Below, in pieces: positions 1-11,449 of a stretch of DNA of 64,000 bases. A program made the translations under genes and the position numbers. The DNA is from Salticus scenicus (taxonomy: Eukaryota; Arthropoda; Arachnida; Araneae; Salticidae), in NCBI GenBank assembly GCA_963930645.1, contig OZ005659.1, positions 163,839,534-163,903,533 of the forward strand, given 5' to 3'. Below the pieces are notes generated by a model. It was not told where the DNA came from, did no database searches, and was given only the letters and a program-made list of their open reading frames with translations. How positions within the stretch are numbered: position 1 is the first letter of the stretch; each line of letters opens with the position of its first letter.

Positions 1-560
1 TATTGTATTTATATACTCTTAATTAATATAATAACCAAATTTCAAGTCATTGGGACTATTTTTTCTTAATTCGGCGTTTAAACGGTTAAATTAATAGTTC
101 ACTACTCATTAAAATATAACTCTTCATTGCTCCCGCAATTAATTTTATATTTTGAACTTAATGATTGCGTAAATTAAAATATGTTCCCAATCATTTAGAA
201 ATATTTATCGAAATTTAAATGCACATCCAATCGGAAATTCTTTTATAAAATCTGTACTGTCATTGATAATTGTACTTTCACTGTTAAATATTTATTAATT
301 TAAAACTTTTAACAATTACTCTTTTCTTGAAACGTTAATTACAAATTAAAGAATAGTTTAAAATGCGTTTTCTCCTATCAGTTTATTTGAAACATTCAAG
401 AGGAATCATTATAATAATGAAGCATTTTCTAAAGATATAAGATAAAAAATAAATAAACAATAAACATTATAAGAAAAAATCTATTCACGAAATATATGTA
501 TTGAAATTTATTCTTATTCTCTATTTCAGCCTTTAGAAATGCATTAATTAAAAAAATGTA
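1..560. other. AT-rich sequence without recognisable gene
   Basis: No long open frame, repeat pair or RNA gene is visible. Base composition is strongly AT and both strands are full of stops. Confidence 0.5.
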
Positions 561-570
561 AATTGAACTC

Positions 571-760
571 AAAAATATGTTAAATAAATGTATTTAGTCA
601 TTCTTTAACTATATAATTCATCATACGTGTCGTGTAGTTGCAAAAGCGGGCAAACGCATAAATGACACTCACAAATATGTTAAATAAATATATTTAGTTA
701 GTTTTTGACTATATCATTTATCATACGTGTCGTCTAGTTGCAAAAGCGGGTCAATTCTTA
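571..760. repeat. Two-unit tandem repeat, period 100 bp
   Basis: Two adjacent units start at 571 and 671. Both contain ATATGTTAAATAAAT, then CATACGTGTCGT and AGTTGCAAAAGCGGG. The pair is about 85 percent alike by eye, so the duplication is not recent. A related GTTGCAAAACCGGTCAA occurs alone at about 1367, which suggests the unit belongs to a larger dispersed repeat. Confidence 0.75.
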
Positions 761-1605
761 AATATGGAAAATGCGTTTTTTCAATTTTTTCCGTTCTAAG
801 TAAACTTTTTTACCATCTGGACTCAAGAAACCATGCAAAAGCTGATCCATCCCAGTGTTATTTGCTTTTTAAAATCACGATTTGCTGCAAATCCTAATGC
901 TGGTGAGTTTCAAAACTGACCATCTACACATTTGTGAGATCGCGATTCTGCTCCACCTAATTAATGTAGCACACTTGTTGATTAGGTTAGTGTTATCGTG
1001 ATTTCTCTCGCCTGTGACTGCCCTTTCTTGGTGCATAAAAAATTTCCAATAAATGAATTCCGTTTTTTTTTTTTTTTTTTTTTTTTAAGTTTGTTTACAA
1101 TTCGAATGCTTTTTCAGTATTTGAAGAATAGCACGTGATTAATGAATTTGGGACCGTTTGTAACACATTTTCATAATTTTCTAGAGTTATTTTTTGCTAT
1201 CGATATCATTTATGTTTTTCTAGATGTTTTATGTTTTTCCCTGATATTTTGTTTTTAATCAGATAACAGAAATCAATTATTTATAAATGAATTTATTTGA
1301 ACATTTTTTTTCAACCGTAAAAATCCAATATTCATGCTAAATTTACTTAAAATTAAATTCCAGTTTGTTGCAAAACCGGTCAACTCCAAAATAAGTAGTA
1401 AAAGTGATGGAATTCAAAATAAATAATCTGGTATGTCACTCACACGACTTTCTCTTACCCTGAAATGTAATACTATAAATACAGGTTGGAGATTAAGAGG
1501 TAAGATAAAAACTACTGTTATGTAAACCTATGTTAAAGAATTCAAATTAGGCTTCGGGAGAGTTTTATATGATGACTAGTTCTGTGTGAGATTAACTACA
1601 GTCCA
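761..1605. other. Non-coding stretch with a poly(T) run
   Basis: A somewhat less AT-rich part lies at 800-1040, then a poly(T) run near 1063-1086. A motif at 1431-1470 (TCACTCACACGACTTTCTC, then TTACCCTG) recurs at 15872-15903. No coding frame was found. Confidence 0.45.
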
Positions 1606-1800
1606 CATCAACCCCCCGTTTCATTACTGCACATACATTTATATAGAATTTTAATCTGTCATTAAAATAAAAAGTTCATTTAAAATTATTCAGACAACTT
1701 TTACACGCAACATACTGTGTGAGGGGGGGGGGTACCGCCCTCTCAACCCCCCTTTTCATTAATTCACCTACATTTATGTATAATTTAATTCGGGTATTAA
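1606..1800. repeat. Direct repeat pair with G/C runs, spacing about 137 bp
   Basis: CAACCCCCCGTTTCATTA at about 1609 recurs as CAACCCCCCTTTTCATTA at about 1746. Both are followed by a similar ACATTTAT-containing tail and an AT-rich stretch. Between them lie G runs near 1723-1732. It looks like a degenerate tandem duplication or the ends of an old element. Confidence 0.5.
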
Positions 1801-2129
1801 AAAAAATATATATATTATTTAAACAAATTATCGTTTACGATAATGCAGACGATTTCCATATTAGAGAAGTAGTATAGCAATAAATATACAAAAAAAAAGT
1901 TGAATTTATTCTCAATATTACATTATAAAAAAAAAAAAAATCGATAACTTTATTTTAAGTTATCGCAGATCGATGGTTCAACCATTCGTTTTAAAGGTAT
2001 TGGCGAGCTCTTTTGAAAGATACCCATCATGAAAATTTACTCCCCTTGAGGGGGACTTCCCCCCCAGGGGGGAGGCGAGGCTCCTACACACACAATTTTT
2101 TCCCCAGTTGACTATCTCTATTACAAAAA

Positions 2130-2490
2130 ATATTTATTCGTTTCGTTTGGTTTAGTGCAGTCTATAGATGTTAAACTCTACTTAACTGCAATTTCCCCCC
2201 CATAGACGTAATGTATTTGAATACTTTTGAGTGTCCCTGTACACGAACCATTTGCTTCCTCTCAATGAAAAGCTTACTGTAACATCCCTATATGATACAC
2301 ATTTAGAATACCGTGTTTGGCATTTCTGCTACTATTTGTTCATGAGATATGCTGATAACAGACACACAGACCATTCGCTAAAGTAATGATTTTCGTATTC
2401 AGGATACCTCAGAACATGTAAATATAACAAAAACTCACGTTCGAAAATTTGACCCTAAAACAATACTTTCTCGACCCTATGGGTAAGAGA
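2130..2490 (+). repeat. Dispersed repeat, copy 1 (partner at 21720-22055)
   Basis: This stretch is collinear with 21720-22055. Shared landmarks in order are TAGACGTAATGTATTTGAAT, a TGTCCCTGTACA-like block, TTTAGAATACCG, GTATTCAGGATACCTC and AAAATTTGACYC. Divergence is perhaps 20 percent plus indels. No terminal repeats or coding frame were found, so the class is unknown. Confidence 0.7.
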
Positions 2491-3208
2491 AAGTAAAAAT
2501 TGAATAATCCCCGACCATCACGTGCCCCTCCCACCTTATTTCGATTTTCAGATACAATGCTCTAATGATTAGAAAACTAAAGAGTTGTGGTTCCTATATT
2601 ATTTTGGCTCAGTTTGGCAGAAAATCCGCCTTTTCTCACAATTTTACTTTTTCGCGATGGCCGATTTTGCAACTTAGACGCACATATATTTTACACTCGT
2701 TTTGTAAATTATACCATATCGTGGGCCTTTAAAAGTTTTTAAACCTAACCCCATTTTTTTAAATATTACAAATTTAAGTGCATTTACTACTGACATTTAC
2801 TACATTAACTTTCCGTTTAGTTTTCATTTTTAGTAAAGATAAAAAGAAAAAAAAGAAAAAGTTTATTATAATGATATTAAAACAACTTGAAATACAGTTG
2901 AGCCCGTTTCAAGCGAAATCGAATGTTATGAGTTAAAGATTAATAAGAAAATATCTCTGTTCTTTTAGTTTCCTATATATTAATTAAGTTAAGAATAATT
3001 CGCTTACAATGAGCAATTAAAAATATCGATGTTGGATATTGCAAAATGTTTTTGTTTCGATCCTCACCTTTCGTTTTTTTCCTCATCTTCTCTTTGAATG
3101 AATATGCAGAAGATATCTGTATTACTAATATTTCTTGTCGCGAGTTTGGTCTTTTTTTTTTTTTTTTTTTTTTTTTTAACTTATATTTCTTGTCGCGAGT
3201 CGGTCAGT

Positions 3209-3245
<37 letters not shown>

Positions 3246-3411
3246 CAGCAAATCTTGTTTAACATTTTTTTTTTCGGGCTGCAGTGTTGTAGATTTTTCG
3301 GGACGCTATATTGAAGTGTTTCTAAACAGATAAAAAGTCATGGAGAAGACACGTTTAATTAAGATACACTTAAAAACAGATGAAATAAAACTAACAATGT
3401 TGCTCAGAGTG
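2491..3411. other. Non-coding stretch with poly(T) runs and a short duplicated block
   Basis: TATTTCTTGTCGCGAGT occurs at about 3129 and again at about 3184. Each copy is followed by a poly(T) run of 20 or more. The frame across it encodes mostly phenylalanine and is not a gene. The rest shows nothing recognisable. Confidence 0.5.
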
Positions 3412-3550
3412 CAGGGATGGAACACGGGTGCAGAATTTATACCGGAATCTCTTTAAGAAATTTCTCTACCTATAATATCGTTGATTTAAGTAGTAGAAAA
3501 TTTTCTTACGTTGATAGTGGTATGAATTTTGCGCCCGTGTTCCATCCCTG
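3412..3550. mobile_element. hAT-like MITE, 139 bp
   Basis: The ends are near-perfect inverted repeats about 33 bp long: the left starts CAGGGATGGAACACGGG and the right ends CCCGTGTTCCATCCCTG. The CAGGG...CCCTG form is common in hAT non-autonomous elements. AGAGT is present on both flanks (left one base away from the end, right directly adjacent), a possible partial target-site duplication. The interior has no coding capacity. Confidence 0.75.
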
Positions 3551-4195
3551 AGAGTAACTGCATTCACAGTGATAGAAACTTTAAAATAGAAGGTAAATAA
3601 ACAAATGTGAAAAACTTTACTAAAGTTTAAAATTCATATGATTGCAATGAATCGAATGTAATGACGTAGAATTAGAAAAAAAAAATTCATCTTAAAAAGA
3701 GTGTCTACCGAAATTGCGAATATTCTTCAAAAGGAAAAATTGACTACAAATATTACTTTTATGTGACTGAAAAAAATTATGTATATGAATATTCAGGACA
3801 AAGTTCAGTTATTTAGGTGAGAAAATTTCTCAGTTTTATTAGAGTCTTTGCTTGAGAAGAAGAATGTATTTTTACCGTAGTCTGTGCGTAAGAAACGCTC
3901 TGGGCTCATTTAAACCAAAATGATTTAATATTACTATTATTTAAACATTTTCGGTTTTATGCACCTTTTATAATTAATGACGAAGAGATTCTTTATGTCA
4001 AAATAATTAAGCTAAAAAAATATGAATAATTTGTTTTACGACAATACACTGTTATTTATATATTTGAGATATTTTAAATATATTTATGACCCTGGTTTGT
4101 CTGTTTATTTGTCTATCTAACTGTGTAAGTTCTGATAGTTATATGTGTACTAAGAATGATACAAATATCTAATATATGTATGCATGCATTGAAAC
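3551..4195. other. AT-rich non-coding stretch
   Basis: No gene, repeat partner or structured element was found. Confidence 0.4.
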
Positions 4196-4199
4196 ACAG

Positions 4200-4480
4200 G
4201 ATGATCGAAAAACATCTGGCTAATATAGGAGGTTCGAGGGGAGAAATATAAAATTATTCCCAATGGAATGGGTGCCGAAAACGCCGAGAGATTGTGGTAG
4301 ATATTGCTGTGTAAAACAATCAAAATACACCAGAGATGCGAGATGTTTTCAAAAATTATTATTATGTTGTCAGATGGATATTTACTAGATCAGTATTCAT
4401 GAAACGCTACATGCTGTATGAAAGAATAGCGCGGAATGGGAATTTCCCACATTGCCTCCTAGTTTTGACTGCTTTACATA
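4200..4480. mobile_element. Diverged copy of the 6049-6372 element
   Basis: Landmarks shared in order with 6049-6372 include a GGGGAGAAATATAAAAT block, TGTTGTAGATAT-like sequence, GATGCGAGATG, ATATTTRCTARAT, TGAAACGYYRCATGCT and ACATTGCCTCCT. The terminal inverted repeat seen at 6049 is poorly kept here. No coding function. Confidence 0.55.
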
Positions 4481-4605
4481 GTTCCCTGTACCATCTTTAC
4501 GCATCGTTATATATATATATCCGATTACCATTAATATGGGTATGTGCGTGCGTGCGTGTGTGTATTTATTTATTTATTTATTTATATGCAATGAAAAATA
4601 TTATA

Positions 4606-4925
4606 CACTGTTAAAATTTTCCGTTCAAGGTTGAACGAAATGTTGGTGCTACAGTAGCTTCAGTTTGCTAGGTTGAACCAAAACATGGTACATTTTTGCT
4701 GACACCATGCGATGGTGAAACCTTCTTCTATGATTTGGCGCTTCTTGTTTAAAAAAAGCACCAAATTATGGTAAAAAATTTCTCCGTCTTATGGATGTAG
4801 CTATTGAAGCACCAAGCCTTGGTTTAGTAAAGCACCAAATAATGGTAAAAGGTTTCACCATCGCTTGGTGGCAGCAAAAATGTACCATGTTTTGGGTTCA
4901 ACCTAGGAGAAAATGTTTAACAGTG
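4606..4925. mobile_element. Tc1/mariner-like MITE, 320 bp
   Basis: The element lies between TA dinucleotides at 4604-4605 and 4926-4927. It begins CACTGTTAAAATTTTCC and ends GGAGAAAATGTTTAACAGTG. The arms stay complementary inward through GGTTGAAC and ACCATGCGATGGTGAAACC-type blocks, so almost the whole element folds back. GCACCAAATTATGGTAAAA is repeated near the centre. A different element at 48158 shares CACTGTTAAA ends and TA flanks, so the two were probably moved by related transposases. Confidence 0.85.
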
Positions 4926-5089
4926 TAGAGCTTCAAATGATAGCTTACAAAACAACGGATTTTTCCGTTTGTTCCTTGCATTTTCCAGATTTCTTGATAT
5001 TTGTTTAAAATAATTAAAAAATAACATCTAATCCTTTACATATTTACTTTTATTAAGCACGTATTATCGGACCAGAATAAAGGTTTCCC

Positions 5090-5340
5090 TATTCAATATC
5101 ATAAGAACATTATAATGATATGTTCTACGAAATTTCAAGAATAGATTAATAATATTAAACTATTAAATTAGAAATATAATAAAGGGATTCCAAGCATATA
5201 TTCGAAATCTCCGATTTTGTCTGACGTAAACAAATGCCAGTAGTGCGTAAGGCATTCAATTAATTTTATGCAACTGGTTTAACTAAATTTTTTAGTGAAT
5301 GATAATTTAAAATTTCTATACTGCATGACATATTACACTG
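5090..5340 (+). repeat. Copy D of a local duplication (partner 23455-23700)
   Basis: It is collinear with 23455-23700. Both contain ATAATGATATGTYCTA, TTTCAAGAATA, ATTCCAASCATATATTCR, TAGTGCGTRAG, and TTATGCAACTGGWTTAACTAA. There is no coding frame. The partner lies just upstream of duplication copy A, so both may belong to one old repeat. Confidence 0.7.
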
Positions 5341-5480
5341 ACGAGCTAGGAAAAGAAAAAAAGAATGATAATTTCTCCCATGTACAAGTTTTTTTTTTAT
5401 GTATTTACCATATAAAAAAGTTATAGATATATATATATTATGACATTTAAATGTGTTACTTATATATATACTTATATATG

Positions 5481-5669
5481 TACCGTAAAATCCCGAAAGT
5501 AACCCCCCCCCCCCCTTTTTTGAAAAACAAAAAGGATAAATTTCAGATTGGGGGGGGGGGGGGGTTAATAATCAAGATTCTTTTAAAAAATTATCAAAAA
5601 AAAAAAAAATGAAGAAAAGGGAGGGGAGATTATATTCGATGGAGGGGGTACTATCGGGATTTTACGGTA
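5481..5669. mobile_element. Short fold-back element with TACCGTAAAATCCCG ends
   Basis: The left end reads TACCGTAAAATCCCGAAAGT and the right end TATCGGGATTTTACGGTA, so the TIR is about 18 bp. Next to the ends are C- and G-runs. TA at both extremities fits a TA target duplication. A second copy lies at 5848-6014. Confidence 0.8.
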
Positions 5670-5847
5670 CTTACTTAAAGAGAAATATTAAAGGTTATCA
5701 TTTCTTACATTAAATGTAAGGAAAATACTGCGTAATGATTCCATTGATAACGTGCATCCGACACTTTATGAAAAATTAGTTAAATTAGATATAATGTATA
5801 AATATTGAAACTTAATTCAATGCCAAACTTAACTTGCAATGCCGACG

Positions 5848-6014
5848 TACCGTAAGTGCGCCGAAGATTGGATGTAGCTTTGTTGGATGGAGAAAAAAAA
5901 AAAAAAAAAAAAAGGGGGGGGGGGTTCTTTCAGGATAACGGAGACATTTCACTTTTAGCTAGAAAAGGGGGGGTTATATTCTATGGGGGGAGTTACTTTC
6001 GGGATTTTACGGTA
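5848..6014. mobile_element. Second copy of the TACCGTAAAATCCCG element
   Basis: The right end (TTTCGGGATTTTACGGTA) matches copy one closely. The left end (TACCGTAAGTGCGCCGAAG) is partly diverged. The interior holds a poly(A) run followed by G runs. The small frame through it is not a gene. Confidence 0.7.
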
Positions 6015-6048
6015 TACCCAGGAGGATGGGAAATATTTTAGCCAAAAT

Positions 6049-6372
6049 TTAAAGGGGATTAGTGGGGGAAAATATAAAATGATTTGCAGTAAAACTCCTG
6101 TCTGGGAACACTGCGTGAATGTTGTAGAGATCATTGTGTAGAATAATCGAATCACGTCTGTGATTCGGCATTTTTTAAATGATGAGAGATGAATATTTGC
6201 TAAATGAGTGTCCGTGAAACGTCGCATGCTCTGTGAAACAGCTAGGCAATGAGAGTTAACCGCATTGCCGCCTTGTATCAACTACCGAGCACAGCGCCCT
6301 CTACCACATTCACGTGGCGTTCCCGGGCACATATTCTACTGCAAATCATTTTATGTTCGTCCCCTTTAATCG
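6049..6372. mobile_element. Fold-back MITE, about 324 bp
   Basis: The inner left end (AAAATATAAAATGATTTGCA, followed by GTA) is complementary to the right block near 6335 (CTGCAAATCATTTTAT). The outer ends are TTTAAAGGGG and CCCCTTTAA. The reading frame on the minus strand through it lacks family features. Relative of 4200-4480. Confidence 0.65.
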
Positions 6373-6522
6373 TCATTTAGTTTTGACCAGAAAATTCCCC
6401 ATCACTCTGTGTATATATGTGTGTGTGTTTGTATATTATTTTTATTTCTCTTTTAAATGTCAAAAATTAAACAGTTAAGCAGACAGATAAACTAAAGTAA
6501 TAAATATACTTATGTACAGTCG

Positions 6523-6559
<37 letters not shown>

Positions 6560-6565
<6 letters not shown>

Positions 6566-7085
6566 CGCACCAACTTTGATTTTTTGAATATTTACCCTAT
6601 TTTTATTTTTTAATTGAATTTCTAGGGTCGCGACGATGCGAAAAAGTATATTGCTTGTATATTTTACACACATATATATATGTATGGAGTTATAAGCGTT
6701 CAAAGTTTGAAGGTGCTAATGTTAAATTCATATTTCAAACTTTTATTAATATATTCATAAAAAATAATTTGATCGATGTAACTTTTTTTTTTTTTTTTTT
6801 GTAGGAGATACAGTGAAAAAACCCAAACATAATCCATTCGTACTTTTGATTCTGAAAAATATTTTTAATTCTAACAAATATTAATAAATTCATATTTTAA
6901 AAAAAATATGAATTATGACTTATATTATTTTTATATAAAATGAATCCTAATGCTAAAAAACATAGGCGTGAAATTTGCAGTTCATTACAGTTATTAGTTT
7001 TGGAGATATAAATAAATCTTTCTTTTGGAGTGGCTTGGGGGGGGGTCGTCTCTTATTAAGTTTTGCATGAAATAAAGGAAGAAAA
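6560..7085 (+). repeat. Dispersed repeat R1, copy in plus orientation
   Basis: It matches the reverse complement of 11450-12000. Shared landmarks are GAGTTATAAG, CCCAAACATA, TAATAAATTCATATTT, ATGAATTATGAC and a GGGGGTCGTC-type end near 7037. Preceded by a long poly(A) run (6528-6563). Confidence 0.6.
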
Positions 7086-7208
7086 TCTTGAAAAAAAAGA
7101 GAGAATTAAACAAAATATTTGTATCTAATTGCATAACACCAACGCCAAACGCGAAGAAATGAAACAAGAAACATGATTTTGAGACATCAATGTTAACAGA
7201 TTCTTGTT

Positions 7209-7430
7209 TTCTAAAGAAAACTGGCCCCGCCTTTCATCTTTCTTCTAAAGCAAAAGAAAACAGAAAAGAAAAAGAAAAAGGAACTATGCGTATTCATATT
7301 AAACTACTTATTTTACGTTGGCAAAATTATATAAGTAGCATTTGCCTCATCGATTACTGATGATAATTTTTCGAATCCTTTAAACGAACACTAGAAGGAA
7401 AAAAAAATGAACTAAATAGGCGGGGCTAAC
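7209..7430. mobile_element. Weak inverted-repeat element with GC-box ends
   Basis: TTTTCTAAAGAAAACTGGCC and CCGCCTT at the left oppose AGGCGGGGCTAACTGTTT at the right. Arms are about 25 bp and imperfect. It may be a decayed MITE. No target duplication was identified. Confidence 0.4.
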
Positions 7431-7499
7431 TGTTTAAAATAGAGAAATATCTGGAAAGTAAAAATTGTGAATTAAAAATAAACGAATGGTATTGATATG

Positions 7500-7697
7500 T
7501 AGACCTGCTAACTATGCTAGTTTATCCGTAATGGTATTAGGCCCCGCCTTTTTTTCATACCACAATAGTTGTAGAGCAATAGTCTTCTTATATAATCATG
7601 AGAACATATTGCTGAATATTACTCTACAACTATTCTGGTATGAAAAAAGGCGGGGCCTGATACCATGACGGATAAAATAGCATTGTTAGCAGGTCTA
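7500..7697. mobile_element. MITE with long arms and 6-bp target duplication (copy 1)
   Basis: The element starts TAGACCTGCTAACTATGCTA and ends TTGTTAGCAGGTCTA. About 80 bp at each end are inverted repeats around a ~30-bp centre. GATATG is found directly on both sides (7494-7499 and 7698-7703), a perfect 6-bp target duplication. Each arm holds a GGCCCCGCC motif. The small frames here are not genes. The second copy sits inside a Penelope-like element at 40989-41187. Confidence 0.92.
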
Positions 7698-7982
7698 GAT
7701 ATGCAATGCAGACTTGTTAAATTTTTTCTTAACTACCGTCATAGTCAAAAGGTTAATCATTTAGTTCATATATTGATTTATTTTTTCTATTTATTTACTT
7801 TTGGTGGTGGGGATTATTATTTTAAAAATACTCCAGCTTTTAAAAATTACATTTATAAATATATGTTGATTAAGAAACTATATTTTTATAGAAATTACAA
7901 AACAAATCGTACAGTTTCAAAGAGTTAAACTGACCAAAATTGGTATGTACGATTAAAATTGTTTAATGTTTACTTCATGGTA

Positions 7983-8300
7983 CAGTCACCCAAAAAAAAA
8001 ACGCCGCCCCCCCCGCCTAATTTCGCCGTAAATTATCGTAGAAACATTTGACTGGTACCGATCGATTTGTAATAACATCTAGTTTATAACGGTATAGTTA
8101 CATTTTGCCTATGGGGTCGTCTACATATTAAAACTGGCATTAACTTCATTTTTTTCAATAGCAACCCCTATGTTTTACTTCATATTCAGATTTCTGAGAT
8201 CAAGGCGATTCGAAAAACATACCTATTTATATACCTTAAATTCATTTTAAATAGAGTTACACCTGAAAATGTATTAGGGGTCCGTCTATACATTTAGAAT
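7983..8300 (+). repeat. Repeat R1, short copy with mariner-like outer end
   Basis: It begins after TA (7981-7982) with CAGTCACCC, an A run and CGCCGCCCC, the counterpart of the 12076 end in inverted orientation. GGGGTCGTCTACATATTAA at about 8114 and GGGGTCCGTCTATACATTT at about 8278 are internal landmarks. Whether 7983-12076 is one 4.1-kb element with TA on both sides, or two separate copies, cannot be decided by eye. Confidence 0.6.
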
Positions 8301-8374
8301 ATATAAATCATGATCTACCACCCATTATACATTATTTATTAAGTTTCACACCGGAAAAAAATTTAAGAAATATT

Positions 8375-8405
<31 letters not shown>

Positions 8406-8741
8406 TGACTAATTCACAGAACTCTCTGAGTTAGTTTATGAATTAAAAGATTTTTATTGGTTTCTATTGATTAAACATCAGGTAGTTCACTTCATACGAA
8501 GAAAATTAAATAGCTTGAATAGGTATTAAAATATCTATCAAAAGAGAAAAAAAAAAGGTGAATGGTTTTAAATTTGTTTGAAAATTCAAAATTAATTTAA
8601 CTCAACCTGCCGTATAATTGTCTGAAACGGCTGCACTCAACCTGGTTCCCACGGCCGTTTCATAGTGACAATGGGAGTTTGTTCTGATACTGCAGTACTT
8701 TCATTTTCTTTAATTTAATTGACTTTTTAAAAATATTAAAA

Positions 8742-8780
<39 letters not shown>

Positions 8781-9305
8781 AATTATTTATTTTTTTCATG
8801 ACATTATTAAAAACTTTTACATAAATCTCCACGATATTCTTTTGCTTTTATATTTTATAATGTGTGATTTATATTTTATAATATGCAAAATAATAAATCC
8901 TACTACTTAATGGGATGTTCTAAAATTCTACTCTTTAACACAGATACCGAAGTAGACGGTGGGTGTAGAAAGGCTGACTACCCTTAATCTAAATCTTCAC
9001 TTGAAAAGGTCAAAATGTTACATAACTCTTTTTTCTTAAGGAAAAAGGAAGATAAGGAGGAGGAGGGAAGTTAAAAACGAATAGAAAGCATATTAAACGT
9101 TAATACCCTTTAAACACTGGAAAAGGGCGGGGTTTCGTATTGTGTGTCATTTGGGAGCTGTAGAGGGCCAGAAAATTACTTTATGTAATAAAACTTTTCA
9201 TTTAAAGGGTATTTAAAGCAGCATTATGTTTAATACATAGACTATTCAGAAAAAAAGTACCATTCATCTGGTTCATGAAAAATAAAGAACATTTTCTGGC
9301 ATTGC
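8301..9305. other. Non-coding AT-rich DNA with poly(A)/poly(T) runs
   Basis: Contains an A run at about 8382-8404 and a T run at about 8746-8776, plus one isolated GGGCGGGG at 9125-9132. No gene or transposase remnant was seen. Confidence 0.45.
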
Positions 9306-9531
9306 TGTATGTATATACATTCTTGTCAACCTAACCTGGAAGATTACTGGTCCCGCCCCTTTCCGTACATTTTTTTCACATCAGACTTTTTAGCGCCATG
9401 TCAGCTATCGGTGGCTGACACTGATCTTTCCATTTAGGCCAAGTCAGCCGGCAGTGTAAAATATGATATAAAACTACAGAAATTACATAGTTTTAAGTAA
9501 TTACTGACACTTTATTTAAAATTTACTTCAT

Positions 9532-9567
<36 letters not shown>

Positions 9568-9808
9568 GGATTTTTATAGGATTATATCGTTAAGGCCTAA
9601 TGGGGTTTATTGAAACTCGATAAACATAACACGCTTCTAAGCAGCACGTGTGGCCTGAATGGGATTTGAATAAGAATTCGCGTGGCGCTCAATGAGTTAA
9701 TCCTAAATGTATTTGAAGTTAATTACTCTAAAAATTAAATTGTGTACACACAGGGGCGGGAACTAACAATGTTACGGGTTAGGTTGGCAAGTATGCATAT
9801 ATATTTTG
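9306..9808. mobile_element. Inverted-repeat element, about 500 bp
   Basis: The left block (TGTATATACATTCTTGTCAA then CCTAACCTGG and CCCGCCCC) is complementary to the right block (GGGGCGGG, GGGTTAGGTTGGCAAGTATG then CATATATA). Arms are about 55 bp and imperfect. A poly(T) run sits in the middle. No coding region. Confidence 0.7.
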
Positions 9809-9829
9809 CTTGAATTATAAAAATTTATA

Positions 9830-11440
9830 ACACATTTTCTTCTTTTTTTTAGTATTTTGTGTTTGTATGTCTCATTAAAAATAAATACAATATTCATATA
9901 TAAACATTTCCATACAGTAATGTATATAAACATATTGATTAAAGAAGTTTTGTTGATATTATATAATTATTCTTCTATCTGTATAGTATATTAACACTAA
10001 TATATTTTGTAAATTTCGCAGCATCGAAAAACAGCAACATAGTTTCCATATCAAAGCTTAATGTAAATAGGACGTAAGCGTACTGTAGCTAGTGTTGAAG
10101 TTTGAAAAAAAAAAAAATAATAATAATAAAATAACAGTGGGCTAAAAATACCCCGGAATAAATTAAAATGTTGTTTATTCCGGTTTTAGTCAGGTGATAT
10201 CACTCGTGCTAAATAGCTCGATCCGCCCTCTCTTAAGCTCAGGTTCAGCTCATCATTAAAATATTGTTTTTAATATCTGCCGCACCAAAATGTTCAAAAC
10301 ACAAATGCCAATTTTCATATATTTTGAAATCTTCCCGTTTCAACTTTAAAAGCATTTAGATTAATTTATTTTATTTTGAATTTTTAAATTTAGACGTTTA
10401 AAGTCTTTTAAATGAAATTTCAGGATTCTGAAAGATCAATATCTATGTATTTGAAAGTAATAAGACAATTCCTTTGTTTTAAATTTTTATTCCATAATAA
10501 CTGTGACTTTGATTTCGTGATTAGGAAATTGAAAATAAATACTGTTGAGCTATGTTCCAATAATAGATCTTATAAACTTAAAAAAATATATATAAATAAT
10601 AAACAAATTTTTCACTATTTGATTCTGTATTAAAAAACTTTTAATAGAAATTTGATATTTTATTATGTTACATTATGGGATAAATTTTAAATAACACAAA
10701 GCTTACAAACGGTACAGTAACCAAATGCAAATATTTCACAACAAAATTTAAACAGAAAAGTCATGGTAAAAAATCTTTTTAAAATTATTAAATATTCATA
10801 ATAATAATAATAAAACGGTTGTCGAATGCATAATTGCTGTTTCATGGAATCAGTTTCGCTGTACCGTGTTTTCTAAAACATGATATTTAACTACAGGTGT
10901 ACGTACTCTTGAATATTGAAATGCGAAAAAAAGTGTAACAGGGTTAAAATAGAATTTTAGCAGCGAAAAACTAGAAAAAGATATTTAATACTTATGAAGA
11001 AAGACTTAACATATTAGGATCGGATATATTCCTCTCTTGTACCGTAAGCCACGCCTTTTCACAATTTTTCTCAAACTTTATAATATAAAACAAAATAATT
11101 TTGCATATTTGTATTTAATCATTTAAGTTTTGTCTTCAATAATCGATGTAGTAAATACCATTGTGATTTATGCATACCAGCGTCACATATAGAGTCAAAT
11201 AGGAATATGCAAATTAGTCTTTTTTTTAAAATAGTGTTTCAGCGAATCAGAGGCGGGGCTTCTTTTCTTTTGAAATTCTTTCACAATCCCTCACCTACAT
11301 TGTGATAACTTTACAAAAATATGCCAATTTGTATAATAAACATCGAAATATTGCTTAGGAAACAAAAAAAAAAGAACATAAAGGTAAATTAAAATAGTTT
11401 TCCGTCAAATTATATACAAACATTTACTTATAGAGGATAC
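9830..11440. other. Non-coding stretch
   Basis: Nothing recognisable. A degraded CCACGCC (11049-11055) and a GGCGGGGC (11252-11259) might mark another small inverted-repeat element. Confidence 0.4.
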
Positions 11441-11449
11441 AGATTATAA

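Noticed and set aside
3046..3333. 95-codon frame with long Phe runs
   Set aside because: Produced by two poly(T) runs; no domain and no splice or start context.
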